This document shows, one piece after another, positions 57,068 to 64,000 of a DNA stretch of 64,000 nucleotides (position 1 is the first letter of the stretch; each line of letters starts with the position of its first letter). The position numbers were made by a program, and so were the translations under genes. Origin of the DNA: Opitutaceae bacterium (lineage in GTDB: Bacteria > Verrucomicrobiota > Verrucomicrobiia > Opitutales > Opitutaceae); the NCBI GenBank assembly GCA_028280945.1, contig JANQKV010000047.1, forward strand, positions 1 through 64,000. The letters are read 5' to 3'. The notes under the pieces are model-generated. The model saw nothing but the letters and a program-made list of their open reading frames with translations, was not told where the DNA came from and made no database searches.

Positions 57068-57670
57068 TCAATCCAACAAGCGGCTGGGCACTTCCACGAC
57101 CGCCATGCCAGCCGCCCGCGCGCCTTCCATGCCCGGTTTCGCGTCCTCAAACACCACACACCTGGCCGGTGTGGCGCCAATCCGCCGCGCGGCCTCCAAA
57201 AACATGTCGGGGTGAGGTTTCCCGCGCCCCGGGGCCACGTCTGCCGGGGTCACGATGATTTTGAAAAGATCGGCCAAACCCAACGCCTGTACCGTCGGGA
57301 TCGCAACATCCGGTCCTCCTCCCGTCGCAATCGCAACGGGCCTGGTGGCACTCATCCGACGAGCGAAATCCACCACCGCTTCGATCAATGGCACCTCGGT
57401 CATCATCTCGAGGTAGATTTTCTCCTTCGCGTGGGCCACTTGCTCCCCATCCACGGTGATGCCGTAGTGCTCGCCCAACATGACCGCGACCAGCGGTGTA
57501 GGAATGCCTCCGAGGGAGTAAAAATAATCCTCGTCGAGTTGCTCCGGGATACCCGCTGCGCGCATCGCGGCATCCCAAGCGCGGTAGTGCACCGGCATCG
57601 AATGGATCAGCGTGCCATCCAAGTCGAAGATGTAGCCGTCGTAGGCTACGGTCGGAAACTGAATCTGCAT
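57068..57670 (-). CDS. HAD hydrolase (beta-phosphoglucomutase-like)
   Basis: The 200-residue HAD-superfamily enzyme has YIFDLDGTLIHSM (the DxDGT nucleophile), PVAIATGGGPDVA, the Lys in GKPHPDMFLEAA and CVVFEDAKPGMEGARAAGM. A helical cap lies at about 25-90. It fits phosphatases/phosphomutases of sugar phosphates. The ATG at 57670 has a strong AGGAGG 5 nt away. The upstream ATG at 57703 would overlap the helicase stop by 4 nt and is an alternative. Confidence 0.9.
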   Translation of the reverse strand: MQIQFPTVAYDGYIFDLDGTLIHSMPVHYRAWDAAMRAAGIPEQLDEDYFYSLGGIPTPLVAVMLGEHYGITVDGEQVAHAKEKIYLEMMTEVPLIEAVVDFARRMSATRPVAIATGGGPDVAIPTVQALGLADLFKIIVTPADVAPGRGKPHPDMFLEAARRIGATPARCVVFEDAKPGMEGARAAGMAVVEVPSRLLD

Positions 57671-57699
57671 CGCATCCTCCTGCCTCCTGGCGATGGTGC

Positions 57700-59277
57700 T
57701 CATCGTCGCATGCCGCGCATCAAACGCGATTTGGGTTTCACCGGATTCGCCTCCGCCTGGGCGTTGGGATCGAACAAGGCGGAATAAACGTAATCGAAAT
57801 TGTCGATCTGCTTCCGCTCAATTTCGGCGCCGATGAAGCGTTCGATTGAGCGGGCGTTGCGGACGTCGTCCTCGGTTACGATCGTAAACGCATCACCACT
57901 GTTCTGCGCCCGGCCGGTGCGTCCGATCCGGTGCACGTAGTCTTCAGCGTTCTCCGGAACGTCATAATTGATGACATGTGAAACCCCGGCGATATCGAGT
58001 CCGCGGGCAGCGATGTCAGTCGCGACCAGCACTTCAAACTTGCCGGACTTGAATCCCTGGAGTGCCTCCACGCGCTCGCGTTGGCTTCGGTCCGAGTGCA
58101 GCACGCCCACCGTGTGGTCGTCCGACTTGAGGCGACGGGCAATCTTGTCGGCCCCCATACGGGTGCGGGTGAAAACGATCACACTGTGAAAATCCGTGCG
58201 GCGCATCAGCTCTTGTAGCAGATCAAACTTCTGCGAGCCCACGACCGGATAGAAGGCATGGGCCACTGTCTCGGCCGGCTTTCGTTGCACACCGATTTTC
58301 ACCTCTTCCGGGTCGCGCAGTGCCCAGTCGGCAAGCGAGGCGATTTCCGGCGGCAAGGTCGCGGTGAAGAACAGCGTCTGCCGCGCCTCCGGACACTTCT
58401 GCACAATCCGGCGCACGTCTGGCAAAAAGCCCATGTCGAGCATGCGGTCCACCTCGTCCAGCACCAGAATCTCGATGTCGTTGAGGTGGGTCGTGCCGTC
58501 CTCCATCAGGTCGAGCAATCGGCCCGGGGTGGCCACACAAATGTCGACGCCACGACGCAAATCCTCGCGCTGTTTCCCATAGCCAACCCCACCGTAAACA
58601 ATGGTGGTAGTGAGGTCGGTGAACTTTGAATAGAGCTGGAACGCTTCCTCCACCTGCAGCGCCAACTCGCGCGTCGGTTCAAGCACGAGACAACGCATCC
58701 GGCCATGGGCGCCGAGCTTTTGCAGGATGGGCAAGGCGAACGCCGCTGTTTTGCCGGTGCCGGTCTGGGCCGAGCCGATCACGTCGCGTCCCGCCAGAAT
58801 GAACGGGATCGACTGGGCCTGGATGGGCGTTGGTTCCGTGTAGCCTTTTTCCGCCACCGAGAACGCCAGTGCATCGTTGAGTCCGAGCTGACTGAACGCC
58901 GTGTCCTGTGCCGGTATGTCAACCGGTGTTTTCGGCTTCACCGACTCCTGCCGGGGGTGCTCAAAATCGTCGCGCCGCCGTCCGCCGGTGCCTCGACCGC
59001 CCCCACGTTTATCCACTTGCCCTCCACTGCGGCCGCGAGTCGAGCGCGAGCGACCGCCCTTGCGGGACTGACCCTCACCACTGTCTTTACGGGCACCGGA
59101 TCGCCGACGTTGGTCGCCGGACTTTTGCCCCCTGGGTTTGGCGTCTTTTCGGTCACCGGTCCGCGACCGCTTCCGCTCGCCGCGAGCGGGTTTCGGCTTC
59201 GAGTCCGATCCCGAACTCGAACTTCCCGCGGCGGGAGTGGAGGAGCGTTTAAACGCCGAGATTATCTTCTTAAGCAT
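57700..59277 (-). CDS. DEAD-box RNA helicase with basic N-terminal extension
   Basis: The 525-residue, RhlE-like helicase has the Q motif (YTEPTPIQAQSIP), Walker A (AQTGTGKT), motif Ib (TPGRLLD), motif II written as DEVD rather than DEAD, motif III as TAT, ARGLDIAGVSHVINYD and HRIGRTGR. A region of about 100 residues rich in Arg/Gly/Ser/Lys precedes the core and probably binds RNA non-specifically. Such helicases remodel rRNA or mRNA, often in the cold. The ATG at 59277 is chosen; upstream codons look non-coding. It is coupled to the HAD gene. The IS1-family element is inserted 59 bp upstream of its start. Confidence 0.94.
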   Translation of the reverse strand: MLKKIISAFKRSSTPAAGSSSSGSDSKPKPARGERKRSRTGDRKDAKPRGQKSGDQRRRSGARKDSGEGQSRKGGRSRSTRGRSGGQVDKRGGGRGTGGRRRDDFEHPRQESVKPKTPVDIPAQDTAFSQLGLNDALAFSVAEKGYTEPTPIQAQSIPFILAGRDVIGSAQTGTGKTAAFALPILQKLGAHGRMRCLVLEPTRELALQVEEAFQLYSKFTDLTTTIVYGGVGYGKQREDLRRGVDICVATPGRLLDLMEDGTTHLNDIEILVLDEVDRMLDMGFLPDVRRIVQKCPEARQTLFFTATLPPEIASLADWALRDPEEVKIGVQRKPAETVAHAFYPVVGSQKFDLLQELMRRTDFHSVIVFTRTRMGADKIARRLKSDDHTVGVLHSDRSQRERVEALQGFKSGKFEVLVATDIAARGLDIAGVSHVINYDVPENAEDYVHRIGRTGRAQNSGDAFTIVTEDDVRNARSIERFIGAEIERKQIDNFDYVYSALFDPNAQAEANPVKPKSRLMRGMRR

Positions 59278-59328
59278 GATCGTAAACGACCAGAAGTGTC
59301 GGGAATCATTCCGATTAGCAATCACGGA

Positions 59329-59336
59329 TCTGGGTG
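59329..59336. repeat. Target-site duplication, left copy (TCTGGGTG)
   Basis: Identical to 62800-62807, immediately outside the left inverted repeat. Confidence 0.9.
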
Positions 59337-59396
59337 GGTAGTGTCCTAATTTGGATCGGGAATTGTTTCAGCCGGTGGTTGGCACAGAACGCCGAC

Positions 59397-59753
59397 ATGA
59401 CGAAAGAGGAGCGGTTGAAGTGGATTCTAAGGACTTACGGCAAGGGCACGAAGCCAGTTCCCAAGCAAGAGCCGCGTGGATTATTCCGGTCAAAACTGCC
59501 GCCGGAACCGCCTCCCCGGACAGGTCCACCAACCTCCAAGGGGTCGATTATCTACAACCCGTTCAGTCTCTCACTCGCGTCGAACTTCAAGGACTGGGTC
59601 AAAACGCCGGACGGGATCACCTGTGACCCGACGCAGCCCAAGACCAAGAACCGGCAGGGCCTCCCCGTCGTCTCCCGCATCGCCATGAAGGCCCCTCAGA
59701 AGCTCAAGCGGATGGATTCCAAGGAATCAGATTCGAGTCGTTTAGGTCTGTGA
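59397..59753 (+). CDS. Passenger protein 1 of the IS1-family element, unknown function
   Basis: The 118-residue protein starts MTKEERLKWILRTYGKG and is Pro/Lys/Arg-rich (PPEPPPRTGPP). The third-codon positions are mostly G/C, supporting true coding, and no other frame has this pattern. No domain was recognised. The last 50 bp overlap the convergent small gene at 59704-59994. No clear ribosome site is seen. Confidence 0.5.
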   Translation: MTKEERLKWILRTYGKGTKPVPKQEPRGLFRSKLPPEPPPRTGPPTSKGSIIYNPFSLSLASNFKDWVKTPDGITCDPTQPKTKNRQGLPVVSRIAMKAPQKLKRMDSKESDSSRLGL

Positions 59754-59994
59754 GATTCTTTGCCGCGTAACAGTAAACCGCATCCCTCTTGAACCCAATT
59801 GGAGGTATCGTTTTGTCTCCTTGACGTAACCTTTTCAGGTTAGATTTCGATGTGACATGAACAATTTTATCTGTGGCATGGTAAACATATGACTGTTTCA
59901 GTGATCCCATAAAACATTTAACTATAACTATTTCTGACTTCATTGGTTTAGATTTACCTTTCATGTGATTTGCCACAACTAAAAATCGAGACAA
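59704..59994 (-). CDS. Passenger protein 2 of the element, small AT-rich gene
   Basis: The 96-residue ORF (MSRFLVVANHMKGKSKPM...) or a shorter form from a downstream ATG contains EIVIVKCFMGSLKQSYVYHATD and SNLKRLRQGDKTIPPIGF. It is a plausible small folded protein rich in Lys. Its base composition is much more AT-rich than neighbouring genes, consistent with foreign origin. No family recognised; coding status is moderately supported. Confidence 0.4.
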   Translation of the reverse strand: MSRFLVVANHMKGKSKPMKSEIVIVKCFMGSLKQSYVYHATDKIVHVTSKSNLKRLRQGDKTIPPIGFKRDAVYCYAAKNLTDLNDSNLIPWNPSA

Positions 59995-60002
59995 ATCTCG
60001 TG

Positions 60003-60027
60003 ATTTCCATTGACGGAAAATGGAAAT
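60003..60027. promoter_or_regulatory. 9-bp inverted repeat upstream of the DUF5343-like gene
   Basis: ATTTCCATT-N7-AATGGAAAT lies between the divergent small gene (start 59994) and the DUF5343-like gene (start 60061). The position suits an operator controlling both. Confidence 0.45.
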
Positions 60028-60060
60028 TTGCCACGGTCTACGGCAATCCCACTATTTGCC

Positions 60061-60783
60061 ATGGAAGAAAATGCCAGAAAACAGCCGAAGCCGCCGTATC
60101 TTTCCTATAAGACGCTGACGAACTTCATATCCGGATTTAAGGCTGCCGGTTTGCCCGATCGAATTGATCGGACCGTGATGAGTGGCCAATCAGGAGCGAC
60201 CCAATCTAATCTGATTCAGTCGCTTTTGTTCTTCAATCTCATCGCGGAAGACGGAACCCCCTCAACTGAACTTGCCAAACTCGTTGAAACCGAGATGGGC
60301 GATAGCACGCTGTTGAAGCAGTTGATTACCACCGGGTATTCCTTCGTGTTCACCTCTGACTTGAACCTTGAGACGGCGACTGATGGGCAGCTTCAAGAGG
60401 TGTTCAGGACCGCCGGACTGGGTGGAGATACCACGCGCAAGGCGATGACGTTTTTCGTCCAAATCGCTGAGGCTGCCGGGCTCAAGATCAGCCCTCATAT
60501 CAAGAGTGCCAAGAAATCCGGCAACGGCGGATCTTCTTCCCCCCGCCCCAGAAAGCGACGGACTCAAGCGAGCAGCGCAACGGCAGCGGACGTTGGAGGT
60601 AGTGCTGCCATCGCCACTCCACCAGGGTATAAGCCGAACGTTTTGCACCTCAATGTTGAGGGGACTAGAACGGTAACTGTCACCGCACCGCTTGATTTGA
60701 CCAAAAAGGAAATCAAGCGGCTCAAGACGTGGCTTGGTGTCACGCTCCTTGTCGAAGATTGGGACGAGGAGGGTGATGCCTAG
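60061..60783 (+). CDS. DUF5343-like protein, passenger of the element
   Basis: The 240-residue protein has an N-terminal two-winged-helix-like region matching my recollection of DUF5343: PPYLSYKTLTNFISGFKAAGLP, RIDRTVMSGQSGATQSNLIQSLLFFNLI and ETEMGDSTLLKQLI, then GLGGDTTRKAMTFFVQIAEAAGL. A Ser/Arg/Lys-rich linker (about 160-185) leads to a short C-terminal domain with NVEGTRTVTVTAPLDLTKKE and LLVEDW. DUF5343 proteins are of unknown function and often sit in mobile or defence-type loci. The ATG at 60061 follows TTTGCC repeats. A GC-rich hairpin follows at 60793. Confidence 0.75.
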   Translation: MEENARKQPKPPYLSYKTLTNFISGFKAAGLPDRIDRTVMSGQSGATQSNLIQSLLFFNLIAEDGTPSTELAKLVETEMGDSTLLKQLITTGYSFVFTSDLNLETATDGQLQEVFRTAGLGGDTTRKAMTFFVQIAEAAGLKISPHIKSAKKSGNGGSSSPRPRKRRTQASSATAADVGGSAAIATPPGYKPNVLHLNVEGTRTVTVTAPLDLTKKEIKRLKTWLGVTLLVEDWDEEGDA

Positions 60784-60792
60784 AAAACAGTT

Positions 60793-60822
60793 CCCCCTGC
60801 CGTGGTGACTCACGACAGGGGG
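60793..60822. terminator. Hairpin after the DUF5343-like gene
   Basis: CCCCCTG-C-CGTG pairs with CACG-A-CAGGGGG across a GTGACT loop. No T run follows, so it is terminator-like only in stem strength. Confidence 0.45.
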
Positions 60823-60908
60823 CAAGACTTTAGCGACCGAAGGCTGGGATTCCAACTTTCAGCCGGGCCGGGTCCAAACCGACCGATCAGGCGCTAGAGC
60901 AACCCCTT

Positions 60909-60982
60909 GGGGACGTAGGCTGAACTGGCAAACCGCGGCCCTTTACACGCACGAATTGCGGGTTCGAATCCCGTCGTCTCCA
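60909..60982 (+). tRNA. tRNA-like sequence within the element (possibly degenerate; isotype unclear)
   Basis: The acceptor stem GGGGACG/CGTCTCC (one G-T pair) and T-arm GCGGG-TTCGAAT-CCCGT are well formed. The D-arm is recognisable (AACTGGCAA loop, three of four pairs). The anticodon arm is poor: with standard spacing, CGGCC faces CGCAC and the loop reads CTTTACA. Standard numbering gives anticodon UUA, which would read the UAA stop codon. Shifting by one base gives UAC (Val) with A37. Either a divergent tRNA or a pseudo-tRNA. It ends 57 bp before the transposase start. Confidence 0.55.
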
Positions 60983-61039
60983 AGGCTTTCTTTATTACAT
61001 ATTTATGAGTTCAACCTCCTAGTCAACTTCGAACAAGAC

Positions 61040-61855
61040 ATGGCCAATATCCTATCAACCGAGAAGCAATCCATCGCGATCTCCATGCTTTGCGAGGGCA
61101 ACTCCATCCGGTCAGTCGAACGCATGACAGGAATACACCGCGATACGATCATGCGACTTGGGGTCAGAGTTGGTAATGCCTGTGATAAGCTCATGGACGA
61201 AACCATGCGTGAACTCCCCTGCGAACGCATCGAAGCGGACGAAATCTGGGGATTCATCGGTAAGAAGCAGCGCACCGTTAACGAGGAGGATTCACCCGAT
61301 AAAGGTGACGTGTGGACTTTCGTAGCCATCGACCCGGAAACCAAGGCCGTCCCCTCCTTCCTCGTTGGTAAACGTGACTACGAATGCACCGACCGCTTCA
61401 TCTCCGACGTTGAGCGCCGCATGAAGAACCGCATCCAGCTTTCCACCGATGGCCTCCAGCACTACCACCACGCCGTTGAGGAAGCTTTTGGTGGCGATGT
61501 CGATTATGGGCAGATTGTAAAAACCTACCGCTCGCAGGAATCGGAGGGTAGGTATTCGCCACCCGCTATTGAGCGCACCACCCGGACCGCTCTCGTCGGT
61601 GATCCTGACCACATTTGCACGTCCATCGTCGAACGTCAGAACCTCACTATGCGGATGCATTGCCGACGCCTGACACGCCTCACCAACGCCTTCTCGAAGA
61701 AACTGGAGAACTTCAAAGCTGCCGTCGCCCTCCACTTTGCGTATTACAACTTCGCCAAGGTCCATAGCTCCGTCCGCATGACCCCGGCAATGGCCCTTGG
61801 CGTTGTTCCGTCCTTGTGGAAGGTCGAGGATTTGGTTGGTCTGACCTCCCCCTGA
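61040..61855 (+). CDS. IS1-family DDE transposase
   Basis: The 271-residue transposase is encoded in a single frame. An N-terminal HTH (EGNSIRSVERMTGIHRDTIMRL) precedes the catalytic core: the first Asp in CERIEADEIWGF, the second in QLSTDGLQHYHHAVE, and Glu in TSIVERQNLTMRMHCRRLTRLTNAF. This matches the single-frame IS1-like transposases common in diverse bacteria rather than the frameshifted E. coli IS1 version. The ATG at 61040 is chosen because family members begin just before the HTH. Its stop overlaps the next gene (TGATG). Confidence 0.9.
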   Translation: MANILSTEKQSIAISMLCEGNSIRSVERMTGIHRDTIMRLGVRVGNACDKLMDETMRELPCERIEADEIWGFIGKKQRTVNEEDSPDKGDVWTFVAIDPETKAVPSFLVGKRDYECTDRFISDVERRMKNRIQLSTDGLQHYHHAVEEAFGGDVDYGQIVKTYRSQESEGRYSPPAIERTTRTALVGDPDHICTSIVERQNLTMRMHCRRLTRLTNAFSKKLENFKAAVALHFAYYNFAKVHSSVRMTPAMALGVVPSLWKVEDLVGLTSP

Positions 61856-62142
61856 TGGACTACCTAGACGAGCTTCGCGTTGCGATCCGCACCAACCACG
61901 ACTGCGATGCCATCCACGCCGCCACAATTCCCGTTACCGAGACATTCCAAGGGCAAACCGCATGGGACGGTGACGTTGAGGTGTTTGACCTCGTAGGGCA
62001 CCCCAAAGCTCTCCGTTGCTACGCTTGGGGGCATCCCGTGGACAAGGGACCGCGTGAAATCACCACTGTCCTCGAAATCCCACCCGTCACATCGCCGCAG
62101 ACCGCCGTTAAGGCTGCAGTCGCTTCGAGCTATGGCCGCTGA
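61855..62142 (+). CDS. Passenger protein downstream of the transposase, unknown function
   Basis: The 95-residue protein starts at the ATG overlapping the transposase stop (TGATG), so it is probably translationally coupled. It is mildly acidic with a mixed alpha/beta look (ELRVAIRTNHDCDAIHAATIP, WDGDVEVFDLVGHPKALRCY). The His/Cys content is notable. No family recognised. It overlaps the following gene by 11 nt. Confidence 0.6.
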   Translation: MDYLDELRVAIRTNHDCDAIHAATIPVTETFQGQTAWDGDVEVFDLVGHPKALRCYAWGHPVDKGPREITTVLEIPPVTSPQTAVKAAVASSYGR

Positions 62143-62437
62143 CGACTTTTGTGCCCAAGAACCAGGTTCGCCCACGTTCCTGCCGGGCGAATACACATTG
62201 CGATTCTACGACGTTGAAGATCGCGACGGGCACTTGCTCTTCTTCCAAGCGTCTACCCCGTTCCCTGCATTCCAAAAGGGCGACCGCATGAACACCGTGA
62301 ACTGGCCCCTACAACAAGAGGGTAAACACGCCGTAGTAGAGGAGGTCTACCACAGCGTTTGGAGCATCGGCGACCAAGTCACCTGCGAGACAAGCGTTTA
62401 TTGCCGCTTTGCCTACGCGAGACCGGATAGCATCTGA
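62132..62437 (+). CDS. Second coupled passenger protein, unknown function
   Basis: The 101-residue protein starts inside the preceding gene. It contains FLPGEYTLRFYDVEDRDGHL, HAVVEEVYHSVWSIGDQVTC and a C-terminal CRFAYARPDS, consistent with a small beta-rich domain with two Cys residues. Not recognised. The overlapping arrangement with the transposase indicates one transcript. Confidence 0.6.
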   Translation: MAADDFCAQEPGSPTFLPGEYTLRFYDVEDRDGHLLFFQASTPFPAFQKGDRMNTVNWPLQQEGKHAVVEEVYHSVWSIGDQVTCETSVYCRFAYARPDSI

Positions 62438-62627
62438 TCCCCTCGCTTTGCAGCACTCGCAGGTCAGAAGAGCTATTGGAACAGTCCACCGCCACGCTGC
62501 CCCTCTCCTTTGCAATCCGCCGATACACGCCGATTCGCTCCTCAAGCTTCGGATACGAGTCCGGTGGCGGCCGGTCAGGCAAGGGGGATCGAAATGGTGC
62601 TTCGGCTGTCGGGTCTGAGTCAGTCAT
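62379..62627 (-). CDS. Small convergent ORF at the right end of the element
   Basis: The 82-residue reading (MTDSDPTAEAPFRSPLPDRPPP...) includes YPKLEERIGVYRRIAKERGSVAVDCSNSSS, which looks protein-like. It overlaps the 3' end of the previous gene by 59 bp. No family recognised; coding status uncertain. Confidence 0.35.
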   Translation of the reverse strand: MTDSDPTAEAPFRSPLPDRPPPDSYPKLEERIGVYRRIAKERGSVAVDCSNSSSDLRVLQSEGIRCYPVSRRQSGNKRLSRR

Positions 62628-62799
62628 AACCACCGCCTTCCAAGACCGTGCCGCACCGTGCGGACACATCGCGCCTTAAAAAACGGTCACGCCTCGACCT
62701 GCCTCACCGACCGACCGTTATCCACCTTATGACTCGCTTTCGCCTGCGACTCCAAGACTGATCCGTCAAAGCAACGTGGAGGCAAATTAGGACACCACC

Positions 62800-62807
62800 T
62801 CTGGGTG
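62800..62807. repeat. Target-site duplication, right copy (TCTGGGTG)
   Basis: Identical to 59329-59336, immediately outside the right inverted repeat. Confidence 0.9.
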
Positions 62808-62892
62808 TCTCCGTCGTGGAATGCCGTTTCGGAAAAGGCACGCTTGCTACGGGAGGCCAGCTTGCTCCATTTCGGTCTTTGCTTCCCTCATC

Positions 62893-64000
62893 GTGCCCAA
62901 ATCTTCCCGCTCGCTGCCCACGATTCCCTCCGCCCAGTTGCGTCCGCTGCGCAATCGATTGCGACAATCCATTCGGGACGCCGGACTGACCGACCTGTCC
63001 CCCACCTCACAGGGCAGCCGGGGCGATGCGGAGTTCTGGGACCTTGAACCGTCGCCATTGGTGATCCCGGCGAGTGAGTGGTCGCAGCTCAGTGCAGGCA
63101 TCGTGCAACGCGCCCGCCTGGTGAATGCCTTCCTCCATGACCTCTATCATCAGCAGGAGGTTTTGCGCGAGGGGGTGGTGCCTCCCGACTACACCCTGGC
63201 CGATCCCTACTACCGGCGCCCGTGCCTTGATCTCACCCCCGATCGAAAAGACCCCGCATCGCTCATCCGGTTTGATTTGGTGAAGACCGAAGCCGGGTGG
63301 GTGGTCACCGAGACCCACACCAACACACCGGTGGGGTTGAGTTACGCGGTGCAAAACCGCCGGTTTCTTACCCAGGAGGCGGCCGACTACTACCGCGCCC
63401 TGCCCGATTATCACTCCATCATTGATGCACCGCTTCAGCTGGTTGACCACCTGCGCCGCTTGTCCCCAACCACCGGACGACGGCCTTCGATGGTGTTTCT
63501 CACCACGGGACCACGTTATCCATTTTTTTCCGAACACTCCTTTCTGGCCCGCAAAACCGGACTGAGGCTGGCCCAGGGCGACGACCTCCTCGTGCTGGAC
63601 AACCGTGTCTATTTCAAAACCGTCGCCGGACTTGAACCGGTCGATGTCATCTACCGCCGGGTGCATGACGCCCACATCGATCCGGTGGTGTTTTCCACTG
63701 ATTTTCAAAGCGCGGGCATCCCGGGTCTCATGCAATGTATCCGCGCGGGCAACGTGACGGTCGCCAATGCCATCGGTGCGGGCGTGGCGGAAAACCGGGC
63801 GCTCAACGCTTTTTGGCAACCTTTGGCGCGCTACTACTTGGGCGAGCGCCTTAAACTCGCCGCTCCCACCACATGGTTATGCACCGATACCGACCATGTG
63901 GACGCCATCCTTGATGGCGCGGCCAAACTCGTCCTGCGACGCACCCACGCCGGACTGATTACCCAGCAACTCTCGCCCGCACCTCAGCTCAAACCCGGCA
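62893..64000 (+). CDS. Circularly permuted ATP-grasp protein (3' end beyond the window)
   Basis: The frame stays open to the window end, giving about 369 residues. It has WSQLSAGIVQRARLVNAFLHDLYHQQ, VLREGVVPPDYTLADPYYRRPCLDLTP, FDLVKTEAGWVVTETHTNTPVGLSYAVQNR, VIYRRVHDAHIDPVVF and VTVANAIGAGVAENRAL. These match circularly permuted type 2 ATP-grasp (DUF404/DUF407) proteins, which are linked with alpha-E and transglutaminase genes and have a suspected peptide-ligase role. GTG at 62893 is the likely start; ATG at 62821 is an alternative. The IS1-family element ends 93 bp upstream of the GTG and separates it from its original upstream region. Confidence 0.85.
   Translation, partial: MPKSSRSLPTIPSAQLRPLRNRLRQSIRDAGLTDLSPTSQGSRGDAEFWDLEPSPLVIPASEWSQLSAGIVQRARLVNAFLHDLYHQQEVLREGVVPPDYTLADPYYRRPCLDLTPDRKDPASLIRFDLVKTEAGWVVTETHTNTPVGLSYAVQNRRFLTQEAADYYRALPDYHSIIDAPLQLVDHLRRLSPTTGRRPSMVFLTTGPRYPFFSEHSFLARKTGLRLAQGDDLLVLDNRVYFKTVAGLEPVDVIYRRVHDAHIDPVVFSTDFQSAGIPGLMQCIRAGNVTVANAIGAGVAENRALNAFWQPLARYYLGERLKLAAPTTWLCTDTDHVDAILDGAAKLVLRRTHAGLITQQLSPAPQLKPG

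Larger units (their letters stand above)
59337..62799 (+). mobile_element. IS1-family passenger-carrying element with 8-bp target duplication
   Basis: The left end, GGTAGTGTCCTAATTTG, and the inverted right end, GGTGGTGTCCTAATTTG, match at 16 of 17 positions. Flanking TCTGGGTG occurs at 59329-59336 and again at 62800-62807, a perfect 8-bp duplication. IS1 elements begin with GGT and usually make 8-9 bp duplications. The 3463-bp element contains an IS1-type transposase (61040-61855) plus three genes upstream, a tRNA-like sequence, two coupled downstream genes and one convergent small gene. Most known IS1 elements are about 0.8-1.2 kb with transposase only. It separates the DEAD-box gene from the ATP-grasp gene. 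Confidence 0.92.

Noticed and set aside
57700..59277. DEVD instead of DEAD in helicase motif II as a sign of inactivity
   Set aside because: DExD variants are active in many helicases and all other motifs are intact.
60821..60900. Possible second tRNA-like fold upstream of the clear one
   Set aside because: It has a GGCTG/CAGCC stem and a vague T-arm, but the loop is 13 nt and the T-loop consensus fails.

Overview
The window is a GC-rich bacterial chromosome segment. It most likely comes from the Verrucomicrobiota, class Opitutae (Opitutaceae-like). This rests on two PEP-CTERM proteins ending in VPEP plus an Arg cluster, secreted sulfatase/GH92/GH78 glycan enzymes, lipid A synthesis (LpxB), a PPDK with a histone-like Lys/Ala tail, few clear Shine-Dalgarno sequences, and short intergenic repeats of the TTTTACAGAAGG/TTACAGGAGG type that I associate with this group. 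The assignment is inference; no rRNA is present.

Layout. 0-8.7 kb: glycan-degradation genes (GH92 alpha-mannosidase and sulfatase on the minus strand), then a large exported protein with a LamG-like domain and one CxxCH haem motif. 8.7-14 kb: lpxB with a Gfo/Idh/MocA oxidoreductase, divergent from ppdK. 14-20 kb: a 4.5-kb stretch bounded by a direct duplication of the 3' end of ppdK. It holds a GNAT-like gene, a PEP-CTERM gene and a phosphodiesterase-TPR-sulfotransferase fusion. A nucleotidyltransferase/partner pair behind a 26-bp perfect palindrome follows. 20-31 kb: an RND efflux pair, a TlpA-like thioredoxin protein and a complete seven-gene Mrp Na+/H+ antiporter operon (A to G). 31-48 kb: a PEP-CTERM protein, an ArsR/AHSA1 pair with its operator, YceH, purine nucleoside permease, a glyoxylate reductase-like/GlcF/membrane-protein operon, GH78 rhamnosidase, SEC-C protein, Tat-exported oxidoreductase, MsrA, large membrane proteins, ribosomal protein bS18 and Sua5/TsaC. 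48-55 kb: exopolysaccharide export genes (Wzc-like tyrosine autokinase, Wza-like OPX protein, outer-membrane beta-barrel, TPR protein). 55-59 kb: hisC, an alpha/beta hydrolase fusion, a HAD phosphatase and a DEAD-box helicase. 59.3-62.8 kb: a passenger-carrying IS1-family element. 62.9 kb to the end: a truncated circularly permuted ATP-grasp gene.

The most interesting item is the mobile element at 59337-62799. It has 17-bp terminal inverted repeats starting GGT (one mismatch) and a perfect 8-bp target duplication (TCTGGGTG). Inside are an IS1-type DDE transposase and up to six other genes, including a DUF5343-like protein, plus a tRNA-like sequence with an aberrant anticodon arm. Second is the translationally coupled nucleotidyltransferase pair (18.9-20.0 kb), which looks like a toxin-antitoxin unit under a long palindromic operator. 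Third is the 249-bp duplication of the ppdK 3' end and terminator. Fourth is a terminator-like hairpin fused to the start of the OPX gene.

No CRISPR array, rRNA gene, replication origin or convincing prophage was seen.
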